16,700 nt of DNA from VAZQ01 sp036498625 (GTDB taxonomy: Bacteria; Pseudomonadota; Alphaproteobacteria; Rhizobiales; Xanthobacteraceae). Under the pieces are notes generated by a model. The model searched no databases, was not told where the DNA came from, and saw nothing but the letters and a program-made list of their open reading frames with translations. Position 1 is the first letter of the stretch; each line of letters begins with the position of its first letter. Positions 1 through 7,200 of the stretch are shown piece by piece. Location of the stretch: NCBI GenBank assembly GCA_036498625.1, contig DASYFD010000356.1, positions 1 through 16,700 on the forward strand, in the 5' to 3' direction. A program made the translations under genes and the position numbers.

Positions 1-210
1 GACGATCCCAACGGCCAGATCCATGTGCTCCGTCGCAGCGACGGGCAGGTGGTCGGCAGCTTCGGGCGCGTGGGGCGCGGCCCGGGCGAGTTCGAGAACC
101 TCCACAACATCGGCATCGACAGCAAGGGCAACATCTACACCGCCGAGGTGCAGGGCCAGCGCGTGCAGCGCTTCCTCTACAAGGGCGGCCTGCCGGCGAT
201 CGGGCAATAG
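1..210 (+). CDS. NHL-repeat beta-propeller protein (C-terminal fragment, cut by window edge)
   Basis: The frame is open from the first base and ends at a TAG at 208-210, giving 69 visible residues of a longer protein. The visible part carries a typical NHL-repeat blade: a GxGRGPGEF turn, then NIGIDSKGNIYTAE and a closing RVQRF strand, close to the last blade of six-bladed NHL propellers such as the peptidylglycine lyase-like proteins. Such propellers are often exported and bind ligands or other proteins; the N-terminus is outside the window, so export and function cannot be judged. The gene converges on the methyltransferase remnant, leaving 78 bp between them. In that gap a weak CCGG/CCGG stem is followed by a run of six T at about 274-280, which might serve as a terminator, but the stem is poor. 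Confidence 0.75.
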   Translation, partial: DDPNGQIHVLRRSDGQVVGSFGRVGRGPGEFENLHNIGIDSKGNIYTAEVQGQRVQRFLYKGGLPAIGQ

Positions 211-288
211 TTGATGCTTTCCGGCGGCCAGATGGGGTCTTGCCTGCCGGGCGCTGCAGGGAGACGCCGGGTCATTTTTTCGGCGCGG

Positions 289-825
289 CTACCGCGTCCG
301 GCCCCACACCTGCGCAACCGTGTACATGGTGAAAGCAGTCCCGGGCTTGCAGAGATGCTGCCGGCAATTATGCAGGGCGGCATCGAGATCGCGGTCATCG
401 ATCAAAGCGAGCCTGACAGCCGATGCTCGAAGGGATTCCACCGTAGACGGCAGGTAATCGACTATCGGATCGATGGAACGAACGCCAAGCAGCACCGTCC
501 GATATTCGACGTCACGGAATCCCGCTTGATGGACCAGATGGTATAGCCGCATCGCCAGCTGGAGATCGGCTCCCACGCCTTTGAACACTCCGAGCAGCAC
601 GGCTTTCAGCCGGTCCCACGCCGGATGCGGCGGATAACAGTTGAGCGTGGATCCGTCCGGCTCCTGCAGTGCCACGATGCCGCCCGGCCGCGCCAGGCGA
701 GCGGCCTCCTTGAGAAGCTCGTCGGGATTTCCCGCCGTGCTGGCGACAAAGCGCATATGCACAAGGTCGAACGTGCCGGCAGACAAGCCGGAGCGGTAGG
801 CGTCGCCGAGGCATTCCGAGCGCAT
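289..825 (-). pseudogene. SAM-dependent methyltransferase remnant, N-terminus missing
   Basis: The reading frame encodes 178 residues ending at a TAG at 289-291. From residue 6 it resembles a class I (ubiE/type 11) methyltransferase entered part-way through its fold: GDAY, then FDLVHMRFV (post-motif II region) and LARPGGIVALQEPD (motif III region). The SAM-binding glycine-rich motif I (usually VLDVGCGTG) is absent; full family members are around 260-280 residues. The nominal start (MRSEC) lies inside DNA that matches, in another frame, the C-terminal part of a molybdenum-hydroxylase large subunit, so it looks like an accidental start created by the join near 805-811. The downstream frame is undamaged, so the deletion may be recent. 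A functional protein is unlikely because the cofactor-binding half is gone. Confidence 0.7.
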
Positions 826-931
826 CGTCGACGGCGCTGGCGATCGCGCCCCCGACGCCGTTGATGCGGCCTTAGCCGGCGCCTTTGAGCCCGAGCGGAT
901 GGTGCAGGGAGGCTGCGTCCTCCGCGAGCAG
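811..931 (-). pseudogene. Remnant of a molybdenum-hydroxylase large-subunit gene (C-terminal scrap)
   Basis: This stretch aligns base for base with 1734-1854, the 3' part of the intact large-subunit gene in this window; over about 110 bp I count roughly 13 mismatches (near 88% identity by hand). In minus-strand frame it reads LLAEDAASLHHPLGLKGAG, then a stop, then GRINGVGGAIASAVDDALGMP. The intact copy has LTEDAPSPHHPLGLKGAGEGGINGVGG. The catalytic glutamate codon GAA has become TAA (872-874). Matching stops near 931 on one side and about 805-811 on the other, where the methyltransferase remnant begins in a different frame. It is most simply the relic of a second, paralogous large-subunit gene, or of a local duplication of the resident one. 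Confidence 0.8.
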
Positions 932-989
932 GCTCGTGTACATGATATCGATGAGGTCCACTTGATGGGGGTGCCTCAATACGTCACGT

Positions 990-1454
990 TCAGTTGCTTT
1001 TTCGGGGATCATCTGCCGGGTTGACGTAGATGATATTTTGCGGCCCGATTCCGTGAATCTGGACAATTGTTTCTTCAACGAACGTTGCCGAGTGCTGCAT
1101 TCCTTTGGGCATATTGAAAAACCCGCCGGCTTTCAGAGTTTGAACGTTCTTGTCATCCATAGTGGCGCCCATGCCGAGCCTGAAGGTGCCCGCAATGATC
1201 GTCGCATTCTCGTCCTGAGGATGCGTATGGGGCGGCACCATGTATCCAGCGGGCGCTTTGAGCCGGAACACATAGGGACCTTCTTTGCTCGGGTCACCTG
1301 CGAGCACCGCTATCTGCGCACCCTTGGGAAATGCGGGTGGCGCGGGCATCCATTTCATCTGCTCCGGCGTAACGCCGTGTTCCTGTGCGCCAACGCTGGC
1401 AGCGGGAAGTAAAACGAAAGCGAGGAGTGCGACACCGACTGAATACCGATTCAC
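990..1454 (-). CDS. Exported cupin-domain protein
   Basis: This encodes 154 residues from a GTG at 1452-1454. That start is chosen because an AAAAGGAG ribosome-binding site (1461-1468) lies six bases before it; an ATG nine codons further upstream would put the site inside the gene. Residues 2-23 form a hydrophobic signal peptide (VGVALLAFVLLPAASVGA) with a likely cut after Ala23. The mature part is a small single cupin: motif 1 includes PPHTHPQDEN with candidate metal ligands His76, His78 and Glu82, then GTFRLG; motif 2 includes GGFFNMPKGMQHSA with His121. Exported cupins of this kind bind a metal and may act as dioxygenases, isomerases or binding proteins; no specific reaction can be assigned. 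It lies in the same direction as the molybdenum-hydroxylase genes but about 190 bp beyond them, with its own ribosome-binding site. Confidence 0.85.
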   Translation of the reverse strand: MNRYSVGVALLAFVLLPAASVGAQEHGVTPEQMKWMPAPPAFPKGAQIAVLAGDPSKEGPYVFRLKAPAGYMVPPHTHPQDENATIIAGTFRLGMGATMDDKNVQTLKAGGFFNMPKGMQHSATFVEETIVQIHGIGPQNIIYVNPADDPRKSN

Positions 1455-1460
1455 GATTTT

Positions 1461-1468
1461 CTCCTTTT
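1461..1468 (-). promoter_or_regulatory. Ribosome-binding site fixing the GTG start of the cupin gene
   Basis: On the minus strand the sequence reads AAAAGGAG followed by six bases and then GTG. It is the best Shine-Dalgarno match near this gene and places the start directly before the signal peptide. Confidence 0.75.
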
Positions 1469-1522
1469 GAACGATCCGCACTTACTTTAGCAGGACCCTG
1501 GCCGAAGATCATTCCTCCATGT

Positions 1523-1539
1523 TTGGGCGGCCCGCCCAA
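1523..1539. promoter_or_regulatory. Perfect 17-bp palindrome upstream of the cupin gene (possible operator)
   Basis: The arms TTGGGCGG and CCGCCCAA flank a single central C. With no loop it cannot fold as a normal terminator hairpin, but it has the symmetry of a dimeric repressor site. It lies about 70-85 bases upstream of the cupin start and about 110 bases beyond the large-subunit stop. The function is inferred from symmetry alone. Confidence 0.3.
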
Positions 1540-1647
1540 TCTGCGCGCACCATGTCCGCTGTTTGCCCCAACTCGGACACGGCGCTGCCCGCGCTGAGCG
1601 GCCACTTGCCGGTCAAGGCAGTCAAGCTCAAAGGCCGCGACAGGGCA

Positions 1648-4038
1648 TCATCCTGCGACGTCGGGAGAACCGGTTTCCCGCAACAGTGCCTTTACCCGCT
1701 GCGGCGACATCGGCAGCTGCGTCACCGCGCCGGGCATCCGCAGCGCATCGTCGATGGCGCTGGCAATGACGCCGCCGACGCCGTTGATGCCGCCTTCGCC
1801 GGCGCCTTTGAGCCCGAGTGGATGGTGCGGCGAGGGGGCGTCCTCCGTGAGCAGCACCTCGACATCGGGCGTCTGGCCCAGCACCGGCAAGAGATAATCC
1901 GCAAACGTCACCGAGAGCGGCTCGCCGCTGCGGTCATAGCGAAACTCCTCGCACAGCGCGCCGCCCAGGCCCTGCACGCAGCCGCCCACCAGCTGGCCTT
2001 CGATCAGGAGCGGATTGACGGCGCGGCCGACGTCATAGGCGACCATGAAGCGCTCGACCGCGACCGCGCCGGTTTCGCGGTCGATCCGCACCGCCGCGAG
2101 ATGCACCCCGTAGGGGAAGACGGTGTGGTCGGTGTTGTACCAGCCGTGGGCGGCGAGCTGCGGGGTGCGCCCGCGCAACAGCTTGGAGCCGGGCGCGATA
2201 CGCCTTGCGATCTCGGCGAGCGTGATCGAGGGACCACCCTTGGCGCCGCGGCGCACGACCGTTCCATCCACGATGTCGAGCTCGGCGGCCGGCGTCTGCA
2301 ACAGCTCGGCGGCGAACTCCAACGCCTTTGCGCGCACCATGGCGGCGGTGACATGCACGGCGCCCCCGGTGAGCACAGTGGCGCGGGCCGCGTGCGCCCC
2401 GATGCCGTGATCGATCAGGTCGGTCTGACCGTGAATGACGCGCACCCGGCGGTAATCGACGCCGAGCGCTTCGGCGCAGATTTGCGCCATGGCGGTCTCG
2501 AAACCCTGGCCGAGCGAAGCGCCTCCGGTGATCAGCTCGACCGCGCCGGTGCCATCGACCGAAATCTTGGCATTGTCGGTCGGGCCGCGCCCGCTCTCTT
2601 CCAGAAAGATCGCGACCCCGGCCCCGACCGCCTCGCCCTGCCGGCGCCGGCGCGCCATGTCCTGCTGCAATTCCTGCCAGCCGAAGGCGGCCAGCGCCTT
2701 GTCGAGCAGCGCGGCATAATCGCCGGAATCGAGCTCCAGCTCCTCGACGCCTGGCTCGTCGAACGCGATGGTATAGGGCATCTGCGATGCCCCGATGAGA
2801 TTGCGCCGTCGCACCTCGACGCGGTCGAGCCCGAGCCGGTCCGCGACGGCATCCATCAGGCGGCCGCGCACGAAAGTGCTCTCGAAACGCCCGGGCGCCC
2901 GGTAGGTGGCGGCGGGAGTCTTGTTGGTCAGCCGTACATGGGCGAGCGCCCGATAGGCCGGCACCCGGTAGGCGCCGGTCAGCATGCACATGGTGCGGTT
3001 GGGCACGTTGACGCCGTGGGTGCGGATATAGGCGCCCTGGTCGTGGAAAATCTCGTCCTCGATGCCGAGGATGAGCCCGTTCTGGTCGACCGCGATGCGG
3101 GCCAAGTGGCGCTGCTGGCGCGAATGGTTGGCGCACATCAGATGCTCGCGCCGGTCCTCGATCCATTTGACCGGCCGGCGCAGCCGCAGCGCCGCAAGGA
3201 GCACCAGCACGTCCTCGGGATAGATCTCGCCGCGGATGCCGAAGCCGCCGCCCACATGGCTTTCATGCACATGCAGCGCCGCGGGACTGCGGTTCAGCAT
3301 GCGGCACAGAGTCTCGCGGTTGCGATGGGGAATCTTGGCGGCGCCGTGCAATTCGAGAATGTCGCGCGCCGCGTCATAGCGGCCGAGCGCGCCGCGGGTC
3401 TCCAGCGGCACGCCCGAGTGCCGGCCGGTCGAGAGGTCGAGCTCGATGATGGTGTGCGCTGCGCGCAGCGCCGCCTCGATGTCGCCGTAGCTGTGGCGCA
3501 GCAGGGCGGCTTCGCCGCTGCGGCCGGGCTCGAACTCGCCGGGCGGATCGCTCGCCGAGAGGACGACCGGCAGCTCCTCGATCTCGATATTGACCAGCTC
3601 GGCCGCATCCTCGGCCAGATACGGGTCCTCCGCGAACACGGCCGCCACCGGATCCCCGATATAGCGCACCCGGCCGCGCGCCAGCGCCGGCTGGCGAAAC
3701 GGCTTGAGCGCCTCGGAGGATTTGTCGGCGCGGAAATCGATCGGCGACAGATCCGCGATGTCGGCATTGGTCCACACCGCGACCACGCCCGGCAGCGCGC
3801 GCGCCGCCGTCGTGTCGATCGAGACGATGCGGCCATGGGCGTGCGCGGCCCGCACCACGCGCATATGCAGCTGATGCGGAAAGTTGATGTCGCCCGCATA
3901 GCGGCCCTGGCCGGTGACGAGCGGCAGGTCCTCGAGCCGGGTGACCGGCTGGCCGAGCACACGGCGCGCGCTCGATGGCGGCGGGGCGGGGTAGGTGGGT
4001 TCGCCGTGTTGCGCCCTGTGCAAGACTTCCGCCGTCAT
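1648..4038 (-). CDS. Molybdenum hydroxylase large subunit (xanthine dehydrogenase/CO dehydrogenase family, Mo-cofactor binding)
   Basis: This is a 796-residue molybdopterin-cytosine-dinucleotide-type large (L) subunit, full length for the family. It begins with the a/b hammerhead region (LGQPVTRLEDLPLVTGQGRYAGD, from residue 28), then the Mo-binding part: GGGFG at 263-267, the active-site loop TYRAPGR at 378-384, GQGFET at 511-516 and, near the end, KGAGEGG with the expected catalytic Glu748. The loop is not the AYRCSFR of form I CO dehydrogenase, so genuine CO oxidation is unlikely; related enzymes hydroxylate aldehydes, N-heterocycles or aromatic acids. Its ATG overlaps the stop of the S1 gene (ATGA at 4035-4038), so the two are translationally coupled and should form one M-S-L complex with the FAD subunit encoded further upstream. 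The substrate is unknown. Confidence 0.93.
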   Translation of the reverse strand: MTAEVLHRAQHGEPTYPAPPPSSARRVLGQPVTRLEDLPLVTGQGRYAGDINFPHQLHMRVVRAAHAHGRIVSIDTTAARALPGVVAVWTNADIADLSPIDFRADKSSEALKPFRQPALARGRVRYIGDPVAAVFAEDPYLAEDAAELVNIEIEELPVVLSASDPPGEFEPGRSGEAALLRHSYGDIEAALRAAHTIIELDLSTGRHSGVPLETRGALGRYDAARDILELHGAAKIPHRNRETLCRMLNRSPAALHVHESHVGGGFGIRGEIYPEDVLVLLAALRLRRPVKWIEDRREHLMCANHSRQQRHLARIAVDQNGLILGIEDEIFHDQGAYIRTHGVNVPNRTMCMLTGAYRVPAYRALAHVRLTNKTPAATYRAPGRFESTFVRGRLMDAVADRLGLDRVEVRRRNLIGASQMPYTIAFDEPGVEELELDSGDYAALLDKALAAFGWQELQQDMARRRRQGEAVGAGVAIFLEESGRGPTDNAKISVDGTGAVELITGGASLGQGFETAMAQICAEALGVDYRRVRVIHGQTDLIDHGIGAHAARATVLTGGAVHVTAAMVRAKALEFAAELLQTPAAELDIVDGTVVRRGAKGGPSITLAEIARRIAPGSKLLRGRTPQLAAHGWYNTDHTVFPYGVHLAAVRIDRETGAVAVERFMVAYDVGRAVNPLLIEGQLVGGCVQGLGGALCEEFRYDRSGEPLSVTFADYLLPVLGQTPDVEVLLTEDAPSPHHPLGLKGAGEGGINGVGGVIASAIDDALRMPGAVTQLPMSPQRVKALLRETGSPDVAG

Positions 4039-4538
4039 CCCGCCGCCTTCGCTTGACGCATCTCAATGGCGGCGGCGCGCACCGCTTTGATGATGTTCTG
4101 GTAGCCGGTACAGCGGCAGAGGTTGGAGGAGAGGATGTCGAGCAGCTCCGCGTCGCCGATGTCGGGGTTCTGCTCAAGCGTGTTGGCGGCCAGCATCAAA
4201 AAGCCGGGGGTGCAGAAGCCGCATTGCAGGCCGTGATGCGTGATGAAGGCGCGCTGCAGGGGATGCAGCTCCTCGCCCTGCGCCAAGCCCTCGACGGTGC
4301 GGATCTTCCGGCCGTGCGCCTGCACCGCGAACATCAGGCAGGCGCGCACCACGGTGTCGTCGATGATCACCGTACAGGTGCCGCAGATGCCGTGCTCGCA
4401 GCCGATATGGGTGCCGGTCTGCCCGCAATCCTCGCGGATCGCGTCCACCAGCGTCTTGCGGGCTTCCACCGCGATGGCGTAGTCGCGGCCGTTGATGGTG
4501 AGCGTGACGTCGAGCTTTTCAGTCATGCGGGGTTTCAT
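4035..4538 (-). CDS. Molybdenum hydroxylase [2Fe-2S] small subunit (S1)
   Basis: A 167-residue iron-sulfur subunit with the complete two-cluster pattern. The N-terminal plant-ferredoxin-like cluster has CEHGICGTC (Cys47, Cys52, Cys55) plus Cys67; the C-terminal helical domain has CGFC (Cys106, Cys109) and CRC (Cys141, Cys143) followed by TGY. It passes electrons from the Mo centre in the large subunit to the FAD subunit. The stop overlaps the start of the large-subunit gene by four bases. Two starts are possible, ATG at 4538 or the in-frame ATG at 4526 (giving MTEKLD); only the first has a GGAG nearby, three bases away, which is close. Between this gene and the upstream ubiD-like gene lies a 98-bp MITE-like repeat. 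Confidence 0.93.
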   Translation of the reverse strand: MKPRMTEKLDVTLTINGRDYAIAVEARKTLVDAIREDCGQTGTHIGCEHGICGTCTVIIDDTVVRACLMFAVQAHGRKIRTVEGLAQGEELHPLQRAFITHHGLQCGFCTPGFLMLAANTLEQNPDIGDAELLDILSSNLCRCTGYQNIIKAVRAAAIEMRQAKAAG

Positions 4539-4543
4539 ACACT

Positions 4544-4641
4544 CCGCTCATTCCCGCGGACGCGGGAATCCAGCCTTTGCCAAAATGAATGGCCGGTACT
4601 TTGGGCAAAGGCTGGGTCCCCGCGTCCGCGGGGACGAGCGG
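4544..4641. repeat. MITE-like two-hairpin intergenic repeat, copy 1
   Basis: The 98-bp element has CCGCTC at one end and GAGCGG at the other. It contains two hairpins, TTCCCGCG/CGCGGGAA at 4551-4568 (2-nt loop) and GTCCCCGCG/CGCGGGGAC at 4616-4635. Between them CAGCCTTTGCC (4571-4581) pairs with GGCAAAGGCTG (4604-4614), so the whole element can fold as one long structure. Two more copies lie near 15031 and 16395. There is no coding capacity. It fills the gap between the ubiD-like stop and the S1 start and could affect processing or expression of that operon. Confidence 0.85.
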
Positions 4642-4647
4642 GAGACG

Positions 4648-6120
4648 TCATCGAAAACCTTTCGGCAGCACGTCCTTGAACTTCGCCAGGATGCGCTGCT
4701 CGAGTTCCGGGCTCGGGCGCACCACCTGCGGGAAGGTGTCGCGCCGCCCGAACGGGATGCAGGCGTCGATCACCACGCGGGCGTTGCGCGGGTCGGTCGC
4801 GCTGTAGGCCATGGGATCGAGCGAGGTGCTCCAGCAGCCGCGCAGGATCTCCAGCCCCTCGCGCGGCTCGAACCGCGTGCACATGGCCCAGATCACCCGG
4901 TTCATGTCGGCCGGATCGATGTCGTCGTCGACCACCACCACGAACCGGTTGGCATAGGCGCCGGCGTGGCATTGCGAGGCGATGAGCCCGGCCTGCTTGG
5001 AATGGCCGCCGTACATCTGCTTGATCGCGACCGTGAGCCAGAGCCGGCTGCCGCCGGCCTCATGCGCCCACACGCCCTTCACCTCCGGCACCCCGGCGGC
5101 TTCCAGCTGGTTCCACACCGCGCCGCTTCGATAGGTGCAGCGGTAGAAGGAATCGTCATCGGGCGGAATGCCCGGCATGGCGCCGAGCAGGATTGGATCG
5201 TCCCGGTGCAGCATGCCTTCGACCCGGATGGCCGGCTCCTTCTTGAGGCCGCCGGCGTAATAGCCGGTCCATTCCCCGAGCGGCCCTTCGTCGATCAGGT
5301 CGTCGGGCGAGATGTAGCCTTCGAACGCGATCTCGGCATTGGCCGGGATCGGCAGCCCGGTCACCGGGCCCGCGATGACCTCGACCGGCTCGCCCAGGAG
5401 AGCGCCAGCGGCATCGTATTCGTTCTTGCCGTAAGGGATTTCCAGCCCCGCCACCATGAACAGCGCCGGGTGCATGCCGACCACCACCGCGACCGGGCAG
5501 CGCTGGCCCAATTCCTTGTAGCGGCGCAGGATGAGATTGCCGTGCTTGCCCTTGGAACACATCACGGTCGCGAGCGCGCGGTCGTGCACCTGCACCCGGT
5601 AGGCGCCGTAATTGATCCAGCCGGTGTCCGGATGCTTCATGATCACCATGCAGCCGGTGCCGATGTAAAAGCCGCCGTCGTGCTCGTGCCACTTGGGGGC
5701 GGGGATCTTGAGGAGGTCCACGTCGGCGCCGCGGCTGACGTTCTGCAACAGGAGGCCGGTCGGCACCGTGACGGGCGGGATGGTTTTCCCCTTCATGTAT
5801 TTGCGCCAGTAGTCGATCAGCGCCATGTCGGAGGCGTCCGGCGGCAGCCCGAGCGTGAGCTTGATGCGCTTGACCGAGGTCAGGATGTTGGCGAGCACCC
5901 GGTAGCCGCTGGCAAATCCCGGCACATCGTCGAACAGCACCGCCTGGTTGCCGGCCTGGCGCTGATAGAAATCGACGATGCAGCCGATCTCTTCATCGCG
6001 GTTGGCGCCCTTGATCATCTGCAATTCGCCGGCGGCCTCGATCTGGCCGAGCCAGGTGCGCAGGTCCTGCTTGGGGGCGTTGGTGAGGCCCTTGGATGAG
6101 AATTCCGCGGCTCGATTCAT
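4648..6120 (-). CDS. UbiD-family decarboxylase (prenylated-FMN dependent)
   Basis: This encodes 490 residues, the usual length for UbiD/Fdc1 enzymes, which non-oxidatively decarboxylate (or carboxylate) unsaturated and aromatic acids using prenylated FMN. The catalytic triad known from fungal Fdc1 can be placed: Arg175 in NYGAYRVQVHD, and Glu278 and Glu283 in EGPLGEW. The conserved cofactor-binding stretch GTGCMVIMKHPDTG precedes it (residues 154-167). An ATG at 6120 is preceded by GGAAAGG eight bases upstream. It lies between the FAD subunit gene (72 bp upstream) and the [2Fe-2S] subunit gene, all in one direction, so it is probably co-expressed with the molybdenum hydroxylase. No ubiX (prenyl-FMN maker) is in the window. 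The substrate is not determined by sequence; an aromatic or heteroaromatic carboxylate is likely. Confidence 0.9.
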   Translation of the reverse strand: MNRAAEFSSKGLTNAPKQDLRTWLGQIEAAGELQMIKGANRDEEIGCIVDFYQRQAGNQAVLFDDVPGFASGYRVLANILTSVKRIKLTLGLPPDASDMALIDYWRKYMKGKTIPPVTVPTGLLLQNVSRGADVDLLKIPAPKWHEHDGGFYIGTGCMVIMKHPDTGWINYGAYRVQVHDRALATVMCSKGKHGNLILRRYKELGQRCPVAVVVGMHPALFMVAGLEIPYGKNEYDAAGALLGEPVEVIAGPVTGLPIPANAEIAFEGYISPDDLIDEGPLGEWTGYYAGGLKKEPAIRVEGMLHRDDPILLGAMPGIPPDDDSFYRCTYRSGAVWNQLEAAGVPEVKGVWAHEAGGSRLWLTVAIKQMYGGHSKQAGLIASQCHAGAYANRFVVVVDDDIDPADMNRVIWAMCTRFEPREGLEILRGCWSTSLDPMAYSATDPRNARVVIDACIPFGRRDTFPQVVRPSPELEQRILAKFKDVLPKGFR

Positions 6121-6192
6121 GGGTTCAGCCTTTCCGGCAACTTGTTCCAGCCACAGTATGAATCATTCTCGCGCGCCTGTCCTGCCATCGAA

Positions 6193-7047
6193 TCATGCGG
6201 CCTGCTCCAGGGCCCGGAACGTGACGGTCCTGACCAGGTCACGGCGGTAGTCGGCGCTGTAATTGGAGTCCTCCATGGCATCGACTGCCCCCGCGGCGGC
6301 GTCGGCCGCCGCCGCAAAGGCGTCAGGCCCGGGCTCCTGGCCGTCCAGCGCCTGCTCGGCCGGCGCGATCCGGCGCGCGTTCGGCTCGGCACCGCCGACG
6401 CCGAGGCGCGGCTCGACCATACGGCCATCCCGGATGCGGTAGGTCACGAGCGCCATGGCGATCGCGAAATCGCCGGCGCGCCGGCTGAACTCGTAGAAGC
6501 CGAAACGGGTGTCGGCCGGCGGCAAGGGCAGGCGCGCCTCGACCAGGAGCTCGTCTTCGGTCAGGGCCGTGGTCATGATGCCGGCAAAAAAATCCGCTGC
6601 CGGTATCACGCGCCGGCCCTGCCGGCTCTGCGCCACCATCTCGGCGCCGAGCGTGGCCGCCACCAGGCACCATTCGGAGGCCGGATCGGCATGCACCAGG
6701 CTGCCGCAGAAGGTGCCGCGGGTGCGGATCGGATGATGCGCGATATGGCGCACGACGCCGGACAGGAGCCGCCCGAGCGGACCCTCGGTGACCGGCCGAT
6801 AGAACGCCGCATGTCGCACGCAGGCCCCGATCACGAGCTTGCCGTCCTGGCTGGTTATGCGGTTAAGCTCCTGGATGCCGTTGATGTCGACCAGATGGGC
6901 CGGGCGCGCCAGCCGGAACGCCATGGTGGGAACCAGGCTCTGCCCGCCCGCCAGCACGCGGCCGTCCGCGGGCGCGACCTCTGCCAGCACGGCTACCGCC
7001 TCGTCGACGGTCTTGGGCGCATGATATTGAAAAGGCGCAGGTTTCAT
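6193..7047 (-). CDS. Molybdenum hydroxylase FAD-binding medium subunit (M1)
   Basis: A 284-residue CoxM/xanthine dehydrogenase FAD-binding subunit, first gene of the minus-strand operon. The first FAD motif AGGQSLVP is intact at 33-40. The second, normally TxGG in RGTxGGSLAHADP, reads RGTFCGSLVHADP (Thr112-Phe-Cys114-Gly), so the first glycine is a cysteine. Downstream ADYRRDL near the C-terminus is typical for the family. It would take electrons from the iron-sulfur subunit and deliver them to an acceptor. The start at 7047 gives the family-like beginning MKPAPFQYHAP, matching the paralogous M2 protein, although no strong ribosome-binding site is seen. The unusual residue may change flavin contact or acceptor use; it is not an obvious inactivating change. 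Confidence 0.92.
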   Translation of the reverse strand: MKPAPFQYHAPKTVDEAVAVLAEVAPADGRVLAGGQSLVPTMAFRLARPAHLVDINGIQELNRITSQDGKLVIGACVRHAAFYRPVTEGPLGRLLSGVVRHIAHHPIRTRGTFCGSLVHADPASEWCLVAATLGAEMVAQSRQGRRVIPAADFFAGIMTTALTEDELLVEARLPLPPADTRFGFYEFSRRAGDFAIAMALVTYRIRDGRMVEPRLGVGGAEPNARRIAPAEQALDGQEPGPDAFAAAADAAAGAVDAMEDSNYSADYRRDLVRTVTFRALEQAA

Positions 7048-7081
7048 GGGCGTTCAGCGGCCAGTTTGGCGCGTTGGGCGG

Positions 7082-7097
7082 GTCCCAGAATTGGGAC
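7082..7097. promoter_or_regulatory. Inverted repeat in the divergent promoter region (candidate operator)
   Basis: GTCCCA, four bases (GAAT), then TGGGAC form a perfect 6+6 inverted repeat in the 153-bp spacer between the divergent M1 and M2 genes. An A/T-rich stretch (7098-7117) lies beside it, unusual in this GC-rich sequence and suitable for promoters. The obvious candidate binder is the XRE-type regulator encoded at 8605. Clear -35/-10 boxes with correct spacing were not found. Confidence 0.4.
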
Positions 7098-7200
7098 TAT
7101 GATTTATTTTTGAATTGGTGCACGGTTTTCGGGATGTGTAAAGTCTGGCGCGCCCGGTTGCTCCGCGCGCCTTGATCCTCGCTTGATCGATCCTGGTCAT

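Noticed and set aside
289..825. An intact 178-residue methyltransferase gene.
   Set aside because: The SAM-binding motif I is absent and the start lies in the relic of another gene, so it is reported as a pseudogene.
1519..4056. An 845-codon open frame on the plus strand, opposite the large-subunit gene.
   Set aside because: It is an antisense shadow of a GC-rich gene: rich in Arg, Ala, His and Asp with no family resemblance, while the minus strand gives a full molybdenum-hydroxylase subunit with all motifs.
1648..4538. Calling the L and S1 genes CO dehydrogenase (coxL, coxS).
   Set aside because: The form I signature AYRCSFR is missing; the loop is TYRAPGR. The family assignment is kept, the CO function is not.
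4544..4641. A simple rho-independent terminator after the ubiD-like gene.
   Set aside because: The hairpins recur elsewhere as a unit with defined ends and no T run follows, so a dispersed repeat explains them better, though some effect on transcription remains possible.
4492..6099. A 535-codon open frame on the plus strand, opposite the ubiD-like gene.
   Set aside because: Same shadow effect; it also begins within the S1 gene and runs through the repeat, and its composition is unlike real proteins here.
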